DNA from: Treponema sp.
GTDB lineage: Bacteria; Spirochaetota; Spirochaetia; Treponematales; Breznakiellaceae
Reading direction: 5' to 3'
Assembly: GCA_031284195.1 (NCBI GenBank)
Contig: JAITAI010000239.1
Coordinates: 1 to 16,226, forward strand
Length of the DNA: 16,226 nt
The notes beneath the pieces were generated by a model that did no database searches, was not told the DNA's origin, and saw only the letters and a program-made list of their open reading frames with translations. Positions 1 through 8,423 of this stretch are shown here, piece by piece. The stretch's first letter is position 1. The number at the start of each line of letters is the position of its first letter. Position numbers and translations under genes: made by a program.

Positions 1-123
1 CTTGCTATATTTTACCGGTATAATGGGTCTGTTATCTTTTTCTTCATTAATTATCTGAAAGAATCTAAAGAAAATAGAGCAACACCGTTGACGGCAGTGC
101 CGTAAAAAAAGGGAAAAACTATC

Positions 124-161
124 CCCCGTGAATCAGGCCCTATAGACTTGCATTCACGGGG
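124..161 (+). promoter_or_regulatory. Leader hairpin upstream of the EF-G gene
   Basis: A perfect 10-bp inverted repeat, CCCCGTGAAT (124-133) and ATTCACGGGG (152-161), is separated by an 18-nt loop. It ends 22 nt before the AAGGAG ribosome binding site (184-189) of the EF-G gene. No T tract follows, so it does not look like an intrinsic terminator. It would sit in the 5' leader if transcription starts near the TATAAT at 19-24, whose -35 would lie outside the window. Its role (mRNA stability, translational control or protein binding) cannot be read from the sequence. Confidence 0.55.
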
Positions 162-200
162 TAAGGCAACCCCTGAAACAAACAAGGAGTATCATACACC

Positions 201-2297
201 ATGGGCATCGACATTACCAAGATGCGGAACATTGGCATCAGCGCGCATATTGATTCGGGTAAAACCACCCTTTCGGAGCGCATTTTGTTCTATAGCAATA
301 AGATCCACGCCATCCACGAGGTTCGGGGTAAGGACGGGGTAGGGGCCACCATGGATCACATGGAGCTTGAACGGGAACGAGGCATCACCATTCAATCTGC
401 AGCAACCCAGGTTACCTGGAAGAACCATAGGATAAACCTTATCGACACCCCCGGCCATGTGGACTTTACCATTGAAGTCGAACGGTCGTTGCGGGTTTTG
501 GACGGAGCCATCTTGGTGCTCTGCGCAGTAGGAGGCGTACAGTCCCAGTCCATCACCGTGGATAGGCAGCTCAAGCGTTACCATGTGCCTCGGATTGCCT
601 TCATCAATAAGTGCGACCGTACCGGGGCCAATCCTTTCAAAGTGCGCTCCCAGCTCCGGGAGAAATTGGGCCTCAATGCGGTGTTGATCCAGATTCCTAT
701 TGGCCTTGAGGATCAGCTTGAGGGCGTGGTGGACCTTATCACCATGCAGGCAGTGTATTTTGAGGGAGAACAGGGGACAGACCTTCGGTATACGGAAATC
801 CCGGCCTCGCTCCAGGTTGAGGCTACTACCTATCGGGAAGAACTGCTGGAAGCGGCCTCTATGTTTTCCGATGAACTGGCGGAACAGTACCTGGGAGGAG
901 CAGCGATCCCGGAAGAACTGCTCCGTTCCAGTATTCGCAAGGGCACCCTGTCAGAGGCTTTTGTACCGGTGATGCTCGGTTCAGCCTATAAGAACAAGGG
1001 GATTCAGACCCTACTCGATGGGGTGAACTATTACCTTCCCAATCCCACGGAAGTTAAAAACTACGCCTTGAATCTGGACAAGGATGAAGAGCGGCTGGAG
1101 CTTTCTGCAGATGAAAAGATGCCCACCGTGGCCCTGGGTTTTAAGCTGGAAGACGGCCAATACGGCCAGCTTACCTATGTACGGATTTACCAGGGGTCCC
1201 TCAAAAAGGGAGAAGAACTGACCAATACCCGGTCCCGGAAACGATTCAAAGTGGGAAGACTCGTGCGGATGCATGCGGACAGCATGGAAGACATCACTGA
1301 AGGGGCTCCCGGAGATATTGTGGCCCTGTTCGGTATTGACTGCGCCTCAGGGGATACCTTCTGCGGTAGCGGACTCAACTACGCCATGACCTCTATGTTT
1401 GTCCCTGAACCGGTTATCTCCCTGGCCATTACTCCCAAAGATAAAAAGTCCGCAGACCAAATGGCCAAGGCCCTGAACCGCTTTACCAAGGAAGACCCTA
1501 CCTTCCAGACCTATGTGGATCCCGAATCCAACCAGACCATCATCAAGGGTATGGGAGAGCTTCATTTGGAAGTCTACATCGAGCGGATGCGCCGGGAATA
1601 CCGGTGCGAAGTGGAAACCGGGATGCCCCAGGTGGCCTATCGGGAAGCCATCACCCAGCGGGCAGCCTTCAACTACACCCACAAAAAACAGACCGGCGGT
1701 TCAGGTCAATACGGGCGAGTTGCGGGGTACATGGAACCGTTTGCCGAGGGAGACTACGAGTTTGTGGATACTATCAAAGGCGGGGCCATTCCCACGGAGT
1801 TTATCCCCAGTTGCGATAAGGGCTTCAAGGAAGCCCTGAAACGGGGAAGCCTCATCGGGTTTCCCATTGTAAATATCCGCTGCCTCATCAACGATGGTCA
1901 GTCCCACCCGGTGGACTCTTCGGATATTGCCTTCCAACAGGCTGCCATCGGAGCCTTCCGGGAAGCCTATCCCAAGGCCAAGCCTTGTATCCTGGAACCC
2001 ATTATGAAGGTGGCAGTGGAGGGACCCACGGAATTCCAGGGAAACATCTTTGCCTCGATCAACCAGCGCCGGGGCATCATCTTGGCCTCCACAGAAGACG
2101 GTACCTTCTCCCGGGTTGAAGCGGAAGTCCCTTTGAGTGAAATGTTCGGCTATTCTACGGCGCTTCGGTCCTTGACCCAAGGTAAGGCGGAGTTTACCAT
2201 GGAATTTGAAAAGTACGGGAAGGTCCCGGCGGGTATTTCCGAAGCCCTCATCAAAGGGTATGAGGAAAAGCGAAAGAAAGAGCTGCAACAAAAATAG
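201..2297 (+). CDS. fusA: Elongation factor G paralogue (spirochaetal second-type EF-G)
   Basis: This 698-residue translational GTPase has a full EF-G layout. The GTPase motifs are G1 AHIDSGKT (15-22), RGITI (60-64), DTPGH (82-86) and NKCD (136-139). The domain II-III region follows, then the domain IV loop with SHPVDSSDIAF, and a domain V ending in a lysine-rich tail. Length is normal for the family. The sequence departs from textbook EF-G (MDHMELERERGIT rather than MDWMEQEQERGIT, plus an insertion-rich N-terminal region). That fits one of the two EF-G paralogues known in spirochaetes, where one copy translocates and the other recycles ribosomes; which one this is cannot be decided here. The start ATG follows AAGGAG at 184-189. 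A RecA-like ATPase gene begins 19 nt after the stop and is probably co-transcribed. EF-G identity is near certain; the paralogue assignment is inference. Confidence 0.95.
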   Translation: MGIDITKMRNIGISAHIDSGKTTLSERILFYSNKIHAIHEVRGKDGVGATMDHMELERERGITIQSAATQVTWKNHRINLIDTPGHVDFTIEVERSLRVLDGAILVLCAVGGVQSQSITVDRQLKRYHVPRIAFINKCDRTGANPFKVRSQLREKLGLNAVLIQIPIGLEDQLEGVVDLITMQAVYFEGEQGTDLRYTEIPASLQVEATTYREELLEAASMFSDELAEQYLGGAAIPEELLRSSIRKGTLSEAFVPVMLGSAYKNKGIQTLLDGVNYYLPNPTEVKNYALNLDKDEERLELSADEKMPTVALGFKLEDGQYGQLTYVRIYQGSLKKGEELTNTRSRKRFKVGRLVRMHADSMEDITEGAPGDIVALFGIDCASGDTFCGSGLNYAMTSMFVPEPVISLAITPKDKKSADQMAKALNRFTKEDPTFQTYVDPESNQTIIKGMGELHLEVYIERMRREYRCEVETGMPQVAYREAITQRAAFNYTHKKQTGGSGQYGRVAGYMEPFAEGDYEFVDTIKGGAIPTEFIPSCDKGFKEALKRGSLIGFPIVNIRCLINDGQSHPVDSSDIAFQQAAIGAFREAYPKAKPCILEPIMKVAVEGPTEFQGNIFASINQRRGIILASTEDGTFSRVEAEVPLSEMFGYSTALRSLTQGKAEFTMEFEKYGKVPAGISEALIKGYEEKRKKELQQK

Positions 2298-2316
2298 CGA
2301 GAAAAAGGAGAAAAAC

Positions 2317-3021
2317 ATGATTAACGATGAACTCATACAACGCAATCCAGTTCGAGTTTTTGAGCAGTCTATCCATGGAGGACTGGCTGCAAGTGAAGTG
2401 GGACTCATCGCTTCCCAAAGCGGTATCGGTAAAACCTCGGTGCTGGTCCAGATTGCCCTGGATAAGCTCTTACAGGCCAAGAAGGTCATTCACGTATCCT
2501 TTACCCAGCATACCGATTATGTATTGGCCTGGTATGAAAATATTTTCGCTGAATTCATCAAGAAAGAGAACCTGGAAAACACCGGGGATATTAAAAACGA
2601 ACTTATCAAGAACCGGGTCTTGATGAATTTTAACCAAGAAGGCATTGCCACTGAGCAGATCCTCAGGAGTCTTAGGGCCTTAATCCGGGAGGGAGACTTT
2701 AAGGCAGAGTCCCTCATTGTTGACGGCTTTGATTTTACCCGGGGTACGCGGGAGCATTTTACCGCGGTGAAGGAATTCGCCCAAGAACTGGGGCTTTCGA
2801 TCTGGTATAGCTGCAATGTCAAAGGCGGAGATTCCCCCTCTGCCCAGCACGGCATTCCCTCGCTCATCAAGGATTACGTGGACCTCTTGGATGTGGTCAT
2901 TGTCCTGGATCCTAAACCGGATCATATTGCCCTCTCAGTATCCAAGGATCGGGACACCTATAATCCCCCAGCCTTAGCCCTACGGCTTGATCCCCGGACG
3001 CTGCTGATCCTCGAGGGCTAA
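2317..3021 (+). CDS. RecA/KaiC-like P-loop ATPase of unknown function
   Basis: A 234-residue cytoplasmic protein with a single RecA-fold core and no signal peptide or membrane segment. A Walker A-like loop SQSGIGKT lies at 33-40, with serine in place of the usual first glycine. A hydrophobic strand ending in Asp136 (SLIVDGFDF) serves as Walker B. A later strand (DVVIVLDP, about 192-199) and a basic SKDRD turn (209-213) fit the KaiC/RadA/DnaB-type fold. The start is the ATG after AAAAAGGAG; an open frame continues upstream, but only inside the EF-G gene. The gap to EF-G is 19 nt, so the two are probably one operon. It ends 18 nt before the convergent HAD gene. The ATPase fold is well supported. 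The role is unknown; the link to EF-G only suggests something connected with translation. Confidence 0.8.
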   Translation: MINDELIQRNPVRVFEQSIHGGLAASEVGLIASQSGIGKTSVLVQIALDKLLQAKKVIHVSFTQHTDYVLAWYENIFAEFIKKENLENTGDIKNELIKNRVLMNFNQEGIATEQILRSLRALIREGDFKAESLIVDGFDFTRGTREHFTAVKEFAQELGLSIWYSCNVKGGDSPSAQHGIPSLIKDYVDLLDVVIVLDPKPDHIALSVSKDRDTYNPPALALRLDPRTLLILEG

Positions 3022-3039
3022 AGGGAACCGGGCGGATAC

Positions 3040-3861
3040 CTATGAAGATCGGCGTAACACGTAGCGCTCAATGATATCCGCCACCCCGTCATCATCGTTG
3101 GACCGTTCAGTAACGAGTGCAGCCAGGTCTTTGAGCCGTTCGTCCCCATTTACCATAGCCACCCCAAGCCCGGCCCATCGAATCATCCCCGCATCGTTCA
3201 TGGAATCTCCTATAGCCAGGACCGTTTCTTGGGGAATCCCCTGTTGTTTTGCCACCTTTTCCAGGGCGGTCCCCTTATCTGTCTTGGGGGGCAGGATCTC
3301 CAAGAAATAAGGTTTGCTGGTAAACAGGCTTACCTCCTCCCCTACATAGGTCCTCAAGAGGCTTTCCAAAGGAGCGAGGATCATGGGATCTCCGGGGATA
3401 AGCAGTTTGTGGCACCCTGCAGAGACCATGTCCCTGAAATTTTCCACCACTACCTGGCGCAGTCCGGTGAGTTTCTGGTCATAATCGGCAAATTCATTGG
3501 ACTTTGAGACATACATGATATCATTTTCATACAACTGCACTGGAAAACCTTCAGCATGGGCCAGATCAAAGGCAATGAGGGCGCTTTCAGGGGGTATGTG
3601 TATCTCATAGATGACCGTTCCTGTACTGCTCTCTTGAATAACCGTCCCATTGTTACCAATGAGATACCCAGGCCGTTTGTGCAGCCCCAAAAACCGGGCA
3701 AACCGTTTCATCCCTGCCGGAATCCTGCTGGAGGCCAGTACCACAACAATACCCGCAGCTTCTGCCCGTTTAATCACGTTCTTGGTCCGATAGGAAATGC
3801 TTAAATCCGACCGTAAAAGGGTATCATCCAAATCTACGGCAATCATGCGTATAGGTGTCAT
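3040..3861 (-). CDS. Cof-type HAD-superfamily phosphatase
   Basis: A 273-residue HAD hydrolase of the Cof (IIB cap) type, which dephosphorylates small phosphorylated metabolites, often sugar phosphates. Visible catalytic motifs are DLDDT (10-14), with Asp10 as nucleophile and Asp12 as acid/base; LASSR (42-46), where Ser44 replaces the usual Thr; Lys196 in DKGTAL; and GDSMND (218-223) with the metal-binding aspartates. The central cap domain spans roughly 80-190. Length is typical. It is transcribed away from parA, with its own promoter (TTGACA-18-TATAAT on the minus strand) and an AAGGGGG-type ribosome binding site. It converges on the RecA-like gene. Substrate cannot be told from sequence; close relatives include flavin and sugar-phosphate phosphatases. 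Confidence 0.9.
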   Translation of the reverse strand: MTPIRMIAVDLDDTLLRSDLSISYRTKNVIKRAEAAGIVVVLASSRIPAGMKRFARFLGLHKRPGYLIGNNGTVIQESSTGTVIYEIHIPPESALIAFDLAHAEGFPVQLYENDIMYVSKSNEFADYDQKLTGLRQVVVENFRDMVSAGCHKLLIPGDPMILAPLESLLRTYVGEEVSLFTSKPYFLEILPPKTDKGTALEKVAKQQGIPQETVLAIGDSMNDAGMIRWAGLGVAMVNGDERLKDLAALVTERSNDDDGVADIIERYVLRRSS

Positions 3862-3886
3862 TTTTTAAGAATACCCCCTTGTGCGC

Positions 3887-3902
3887 TACTATTCATATAG
3901 TA
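3887..3902. promoter_or_regulatory. Small palindrome in the HAD gene leader
   Basis: TACTAT and ATAGTA form a perfect 6-bp inverted repeat around a 4-nt centre. It lies downstream of the minus-strand -10 box and upstream of the HAD gene's ribosome binding site, so it would be in the transcribed leader or act as an operator. It is short and AT-rich, so chance cannot be excluded. Confidence 0.3.
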
Positions 3903-3914
3903 ATAATTCTCCCT

Positions 3915-3944
3915 ATTATATATAGAGGTTTTTAAAAATGTCAA
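3915..3944 (-). promoter_or_regulatory. Near-consensus sigma-70 promoter for the HAD gene
   Basis: On the minus strand TTGACA (3944-3939) and TATAAT (3920-3915) are both exact consensus hexamers separated by 18 nt. Predicted transcription starts near 3908, giving a leader of about 47 nt before the ATG at 3861. On the plus strand a TATACT at 3961-3966 may be the -10 of parA, but no good -35 pairs with it. Confidence 0.7.
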
Positions 3945-4013
3945 ACCGTAAAAAAAGTTCTATACTTAGGGTGAGCCGGATGCAGATGTTGCCTCAGTTT
4001 TCGGTAGCTGGAT

Positions 4014-4772
4014 ATGGGTAAAACATACGTTTTTGTAAATCAAAAAGGAGGAGTGGGTAAAACTACCTCCGCGTTAAATATAGGGGCCTTTCTCGCAAGA
4101 GCTGGAAAATCCGTGCTGCTGGTTGATTTTGATTCCCAGGCAAACCTCTCAAGTGGACTAGGGTTCCATAAAGTTAAACCCGGGGTGTATGAGCTGATTT
4201 CCGGGACAGTTCCTCTTAAAAAAACTATCCAGGAAACCTGCATCCCGAACCTTACGCTGATTCCCGCGGATCTGGACCTTTCAGGAGCCGCCGTAGAACT
4301 TATCAGTCAGCCGGAACGGGAGTTTTTTCTGAAAAAAGCCCTAAAGCCGGTATGTACCGAGTACGACTATACTTTGATTGACTGTCCTCCTTCTTTGGGG
4401 GTCCTTACTATCAACGGTCTGGTGGCTGCAGATGCGGTGCTCATCCCCATGCAGTGTGAATATTTTGCCTTGGAAGGACTCTCCCTCTTGCTCAAAGCCA
4501 TCAGACGGATCCAGAAGACCCTCCATCCTTCCCTGCGGATGGGGGGTATTTTCTTCACCATGTACGATTCCCGAATCCGCCTTTCCCAGGAGGTGGCAAA
4601 GCAGGTCAGCGCTTACTTTAAGAACGCGGTTTTTTCCACGGTCATTCCCCGAAATGTCCGGCTATCTGAAGCCCCTTCCCACGGCATACCCATTTCGGAA
4701 TACGATCCTGCCTGTATTGGGGCAAAAGCCTATAAGAGCTTGGCTCAGGAGGTGTTGCAGCGTGACGCCTAA
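4014..4772 (+). CDS. parA: Chromosome-partitioning ATPase ParA (Soj)
   Basis: A 252-residue deviant-Walker ATPase of the ParA/MinD group, which binds the nucleoid as an ATP dimer and works with ParB to segregate chromosome origins. The N-terminal loop QKGGVGKTT (10-18) carries both the signature Lys11 and the P-loop Lys16. Walker A' is VDFDSQANL (37-45), with Ser where Pro is usual. Walker B is LIDCPPSLG (121-129). The short N-terminus without a helix-turn-helix domain marks the chromosomal (type Ib-like, Soj) form. The start ATG has only a weak upstream ribosome binding site. The 3' end overlaps parB by 11 nt, so the pair is translationally coupled. Confidence 0.94.
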   Translation: MGKTYVFVNQKGGVGKTTSALNIGAFLARAGKSVLLVDFDSQANLSSGLGFHKVKPGVYELISGTVPLKKTIQETCIPNLTLIPADLDLSGAAVELISQPEREFFLKKALKPVCTEYDYTLIDCPPSLGVLTINGLVAADAVLIPMQCEYFALEGLSLLLKAIRRIQKTLHPSLRMGGIFFTMYDSRIRLSQEVAKQVSAYFKNAVFSTVIPRNVRLSEAPSHGIPISEYDPACIGAKAYKSLAQEVLQRDA

Positions 4773-5619
4773 GCAGCGCTTGGGGAAGGGTTTGGGTGCA
4801 CTGCTTCCCCTTGAGGATGAATTAACCCCTGCACCTGATTCCGGGGAAGTACTCCTCCCCTTGGCAAAACTCCGGGCCAATCCCCAGCAGCCTCGGAAAC
4901 ACTTTGACCCGGCTAATCTCCGGGAACTGGCAGACTCCATCCGGGAACATGGGGTCATACAACCCCTCATTGTAGAGGACCGGGGAGACGGAACCTACAT
5001 CATCGTGACAGGGGAACGCCGCAGCCGGGCTGCGGCGTTGGCAGGGCTCACCGAAGTGCCGGCTCTCATCCGCTCTTACACCGATGAACAACGCATGGAA
5101 GTTTCTCTCATCGAAAACATCCAGCGGACCGACCTTAATCCTCTGGAAGAGGCTGCGGCCTATAAACAGTTGATAGACCTCACCGGCCTTTCCCAAGAGG
5201 AAGTGGCGGTTAAGGTCGGTAAAAACCGTTCTACCGTGGCTAATGCCCTCCGTCTCCTCAAGCTGCCCCTAGTTATACAGGAAAGTCTTGCCCGGGGTGA
5301 ACTGTCTTCTGGACATGCCCGGGCTTTGCTTGCAGTGGTACATCCTCTTCAGCAAACGGATCTGTTCCACCGGATCATCGCATCAGGTCTTTCAGTACGG
5401 GAAACAGAACGGCTCGTCGCAGCAGGTAACCGCGAGACTCCACCGTCCAAAGCCGTTCAGTCCCGGGATCCTGTATTGACCGAATTGGAAGCGCAGTTCA
5501 TCGAATTCTTGGGGACCAAAGTTTCCATTGAAGGGGACCTGCGGCGGGGCAGTATCCGCATCGAGTATTACTCCATGGAAGATCTGGATAGGATCCAGGA
5601 GCTTTTAGGGAATCATTAA
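4762..5619 (+). CDS. parB: Chromosome-partitioning protein ParB (Spo0J)
   Basis: A 285-residue ParB: a parS-binding CTPase clamp that loads onto the origin region and stimulates ParA. In order it has the N-terminal KGLGALL box (9-15), the CTP-binding GERRSRA (84-90), ENIQRTDLNP (118-127), a helix-turn-helix around LSQEEVAVKVGKNRSTVANAL (143-163), the LSSGHARALL segment (181-190), and a C-terminal dimerisation domain from about 236. The start is taken as GTG at 4762, because AGGAGG (4747-4752) precedes it by 9 nt and the MTPKQRLGKGLGALL beginning is typical. It overlaps the end of parA. No parS-like 16-bp palindrome was seen in the window. Confidence 0.94.
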   Translation: MTPKQRLGKGLGALLPLEDELTPAPDSGEVLLPLAKLRANPQQPRKHFDPANLRELADSIREHGVIQPLIVEDRGDGTYIIVTGERRSRAAALAGLTEVPALIRSYTDEQRMEVSLIENIQRTDLNPLEEAAAYKQLIDLTGLSQEEVAVKVGKNRSTVANALRLLKLPLVIQESLARGELSSGHARALLAVVHPLQQTDLFHRIIASGLSVRETERLVAAGNRETPPSKAVQSRDPVLTELEAQFIEFLGTKVSIEGDLRRGSIRIEYYSMEDLDRIQELLGNH

Positions 5620-5714
5620 TTAATGCAGAGAACTAGATTCATTAAGAAAAGTTCCCAAATGAAACAGATTATCCAGGTTAGGCTTGAGCCTGTCTTTCAC
5701 CCGCCATCCGGTAC

Positions 5715-5743
5715 CTATGATGAGGTATTGAATCTCATCATAG
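5715..5743. promoter_or_regulatory. Perfect 10-bp inverted repeat before the GH130 gene
   Basis: CTATGATGAG (5715-5724) and CTCATCATAG (5734-5743) are exact inverse complements with a 9-nt spacer, in the 247-nt gap between parB and the GH130 gene. A second, weaker repeat, TACTT (5752-5756) and AAGTA (5763-5767), follows at once. No immediate T run follows the large repeat, so an operator or mRNA hairpin is more likely than a terminator for parAB. The rest of the gap holds no convincing gene or promoter. Confidence 0.5.
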
Positions 5744-5866
5744 AGGTAGTGTACTTTATTTTAAGTATGGGTAATATCCAAGGGACGTTTCTTGCACCCT
5801 CCTCTATTGAGTTGGTTGAAAATGGGAAAAAGTCCCCTGGAATTGTTCTTCTTTTAAGGAGTGTAT

Positions 5867-6877
5867 ATGTACCTTACTCGTTGTCCTGAAAATCCGATTA
5901 TTGTTCCGGGAATTTACCCCTGGCGTAAAGCCTCCAGCTTTAATCCTGCGGTTATTCTTGAAGGAGATACCTTTTATCTTATTGAACGGGCTGCTGGTGG
6001 TTTGCGCCCCTTTCATTGTTTTTTTGGCCTTTTGAAAAGTTTCGATGGCATTCATTTTATCCATGTAAAAGATGAACCAATTGTAAGTCCTGCGGATTTA
6101 GGTTTTCCCTACGGTTCCATTCAAGATCCGCGACTGGTCAAAATTGAAGAGCGTTATTACCTTACTTATGCCTTGCGCCCCTCTTCTTATGGTTACAGTC
6201 CAACAGGGACCGGAAAACCAGAAGAAATTCGGTATAGTTATCCAGGTGTTTATGGGTTGCCCGAAAGTTTTATGACCCGGTCAGGCATTATGACCAGTGA
6301 TAATCTGATTGACTGGAAGCAGGTTGCTTACACTACTCCCAAGGAAATCAATGATCGGGATAACATTCTATTTCCAGAAAAGATCCGTGGAAGATTTGCC
6401 CTGCTCAGACGTCCTGAAGAATACATTGGTCCCCAATACAAAACTGACAAGCCGGGTATATGGCTTTCCTATTCCGATGATCTTTTAAGCTGGACAGAGC
6501 CTACACTTATTGCGGTTCCTCAGGAGCCTTGGGAATCGAAGAAAATCGGTGGTTCTGCGCCGCCGATAAAAACCGATGTCGGCTGGCTTACCCTGTATCA
6601 TGGGGTTGATGATGATAACATATACCGGGCAGGGGTCATGCTCCTTGATTTGCAATATCCTACCCAGGTTATCGCCCGAGTAAAGGGGTTTATCCTTGAA
6701 CCCTCCACGTACTATGAACGGTTCGGTCTCTATATTCCCAATGTGGTCTTTCCTACCGGAGCAGTGGTAAAAGACGGCCTTATATACATTTATTATGGTG
6801 TTACCGATACTGCTATTGCTCTTGCCACAGTACCGCTTACAGAGGTGCTCACCCTGCTAGAACATCATACGTTCTGA
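5867..6877 (+). CDS. GH130-family glycoside phosphorylase/hydrolase (beta-mannoside type)
   Basis: A 336-residue five-bladed beta-propeller enzyme of the GH130 group, whose members mostly phosphorolyse beta-mannosidic bonds, releasing mannose 1-phosphate. Visible family marks are QDPRLV with the candidate proton donor Asp87 (most members have EDPR), DNILFPEKI with Lys172, SAPPIKTDVGWLTLYHGV (230-247) with His245, and YYGVTDTAIALATVPL (309-324). There is no signal peptide, so it acts in the cytoplasm. Length fits the shorter GH130 subfamilies. ATG 5867 is chosen over GTG 5861 because AAGGAG (5856-5861) then has a 5-nt spacing and would overlap the GTG. It heads the sugar-transport cluster, which supports a role in degrading the imported oligosaccharide. 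Phosphorolysis versus hydrolysis, and the linkage, cannot be settled from sequence. Confidence 0.82.
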   Translation: MYLTRCPENPIIVPGIYPWRKASSFNPAVILEGDTFYLIERAAGGLRPFHCFFGLLKSFDGIHFIHVKDEPIVSPADLGFPYGSIQDPRLVKIEERYYLTYALRPSSYGYSPTGTGKPEEIRYSYPGVYGLPESFMTRSGIMTSDNLIDWKQVAYTTPKEINDRDNILFPEKIRGRFALLRRPEEYIGPQYKTDKPGIWLSYSDDLLSWTEPTLIAVPQEPWESKKIGGSAPPIKTDVGWLTLYHGVDDDNIYRAGVMLLDLQYPTQVIARVKGFILEPSTYYERFGLYIPNVVFPTGAVVKDGLIYIYYGVTDTAIALATVPLTEVLTLLEHHTF

Positions 6878-6993
6878 ATATACTCGGTAATGAGACTGTC
6901 CAAAAAGAAAGAGCAGTCCCCACTTGATTTGCTGTATATGTACTTATGCTCTATTTTGCATAACCAGAGTACGGGCTGGCAATTACGAAAGAC

Positions 6994-7022
6994 TTGACTT
7001 AAGGATTGAATATGAATAATAT
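6994..7022 (+). promoter_or_regulatory. Candidate promoter for the sugar-binding lipoprotein gene
   Basis: TTGACT (6994-6999) and TAATAT (7017-7022) are 17 nt apart and lie 41 nt before the ATG at 7064. This would let the transporter be expressed apart from the GH130 gene. The -35 is one base from consensus and the -10 is weak. The rest of the 186-nt gap (6878-7063) shows only a weak GACTG/CAGTC stem near 6893. Confidence 0.4.
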
Positions 7023-7063
7023 AACTAAATGTAGATATCATAGTAAAATATGGAGGAATTTTT

Positions 7064-8377
7064 ATGAAGATTAAACTTATGCTGGTAAGTGTAGCTGTCC
7101 TTGGATGCTTATGTACAGCCTGTTCTGGAAAAAAAGCCAGCCAGCCTATTAATGGTAGATCGACCGATGGGAAGGTCTCTTTCACCCTCTGGCATTCGTA
7201 TGTAGGAGCTGACCAGCGATCAGAATTTATGACCCGGCGTATGGAGCAATTCCGAGCTGCCAATCCTGATATAACCATTGAAGAGCAGAAGATTCCCCGG
7301 GATCAGTATCAGACCAGGCTCAAGACCCAAGCTGCGGCAGGAGAACTTCCCGATGCATTCATTGCGTGGCCTAACACCCCTATCCAGGAATTTGTTGAAG
7401 CAGGATTAGTAGGAGACATCAACGACCTATTGGCCCGGGAGAGCGCATGGAAAGATGGTATCCTCCCGATTGCTCTGAACGAATTTACCGTAGATGGCAA
7501 AACCTACAGTGTTGGATTAGGCATATCGGTAACATCCATCTTTTTCTATAATAAAGCCTTGTTTGAAAAATACCGTGTCAAGGTTCCTGAGACCTATGAG
7601 GAACTGAAAACCGCTATTGAGGTGTTTAAGCAAAATAATATTATTCCCATCGCTCTGGGAAACAAGGCAAAGTGGCCGGCTCAGTCTTCCATATTTAGTA
7701 TTGTGGCTAATCGGATAACCGGTTCCCAATGGCTTACCGATGTGCTTGCAAACAAAAACGGTGCCAAGTTTACGGATCAGTCCTTCCTTGATGCCCTAGG
7801 GATGATGAAAGAACTGGCTGATCTGGGTGCCTTTAATCGAGACTACAATTCTATTGATGATGTCCAGACTCGAGGTTATTTTTATCGGGAAGAGGCAGCT
7901 ATGATGATCAACGGTACCTGGGTACTCCCTGACATCGTTGCAAATACCCCTGAAGCGGTAAAGGCGAACATTGAAATGACTACCTTCCCTATCATCACCG
8001 GAGGTAAGGGTGAACCGAAGACTCTTTCTGGGGTAAGCAGTACCGGAGTGGTCATTAATGCTAAGGTAAGCCCTGCACAGCGCACCGCAATTGAAAAACT
8101 TATCATGTTCCTAACCGTTGATGAGGCCCAGAAAATGTACATGGAGTATACGATTCCCGTATCATCAAAAACCGTTGAACCTGATCTGAATGCGGTTGAT
8201 CCAGTGTATGCAAAGCTAGTTACTCTGATGAAAGCCCATCCTGCGATGGTAACCGTATATGATTCGGCCCTTAATTCTGAACAGACTGAAATCATCAATA
8301 ATGGGCTTCAGGGAATTATGCTTGGGGTTCAATCTCCTCAGGAGATTGCAAAGCAATTAGCTGATACAATCCAGTAG
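7064..8377 (+). CDS. CUT1-type sugar ABC transporter substrate-binding lipoprotein
   Basis: A 437-residue extracytoplasmic binding protein of the family-1 (MalE/UgpB-like) sugar-binding group, which delivers an oligosaccharide to the two permeases encoded next. The N-terminus MKIKLMLVSVAVLGCLCTAC is a lipoprotein signal. Cys20 is the likely lipidated residue, with a relaxed spirochaetal lipobox; Cys15 after VLG and Cys17 are alternatives. The mature part shows LWHSYVGADQ, PDAFIAWPNTP and a long C-terminal lobe typical of these proteins. A strong GGAGGA site lies 7 nt before the ATG. A 189-nt gap separates it from the first permease. Substrate is inferred from the flanking GH130 and GH1 genes as a beta-linked manno- or gluco-oligosaccharide. 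Confidence 0.9.
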   Translation: MKIKLMLVSVAVLGCLCTACSGKKASQPINGRSTDGKVSFTLWHSYVGADQRSEFMTRRMEQFRAANPDITIEEQKIPRDQYQTRLKTQAAAGELPDAFIAWPNTPIQEFVEAGLVGDINDLLARESAWKDGILPIALNEFTVDGKTYSVGLGISVTSIFFYNKALFEKYRVKVPETYEELKTAIEVFKQNNIIPIALGNKAKWPAQSSIFSIVANRITGSQWLTDVLANKNGAKFTDQSFLDALGMMKELADLGAFNRDYNSIDDVQTRGYFYREEAAMMINGTWVLPDIVANTPEAVKANIEMTTFPIITGGKGEPKTLSGVSSTGVVINAKVSPAQRTAIEKLIMFLTVDEAQKMYMEYTIPVSSKTVEPDLNAVDPVYAKLVTLMKAHPAMVTVYDSALNSEQTEIINNGLQGIMLGVQSPQEIAKQLADTIQ

Positions 8378-8423
8378 TTTTGCTGGTACGTAGGGCCGGG
8401 TAGTAGTGAGGGGATGTGGTGTG

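Noticed and set aside
1701..2489. Long minus-strand open frame (262 codons) opposite the EF-G gene
   Set aside because: It is antisense to strongly conserved EF-G codons and runs into the next gene; its translation is low-complexity and family-free, as expected of a shadow frame.
4014..5866. parS site near parAB
   Set aside because: No 16-bp palindrome resembling TGTTTCACGTGAAACA was found; the dyad at 5715-5743 is unrelated in sequence.
5623..5889. 88-codon open frame right after parB
   Set aside because: It has no convincing ribosome binding site, contains the perfect inverted repeat at 5715-5743, overlaps the GH130 start, and the product resembles no family I know.
6890..6917. Possible insertion-sequence end (GAGACTGTCCAAAAAG)
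   Set aside because: The string resembles ends of some IS elements, but there is no partner repeat, transposase fragment or duplication nearby; likewise CCTGTCTCATAAAA near 12509.
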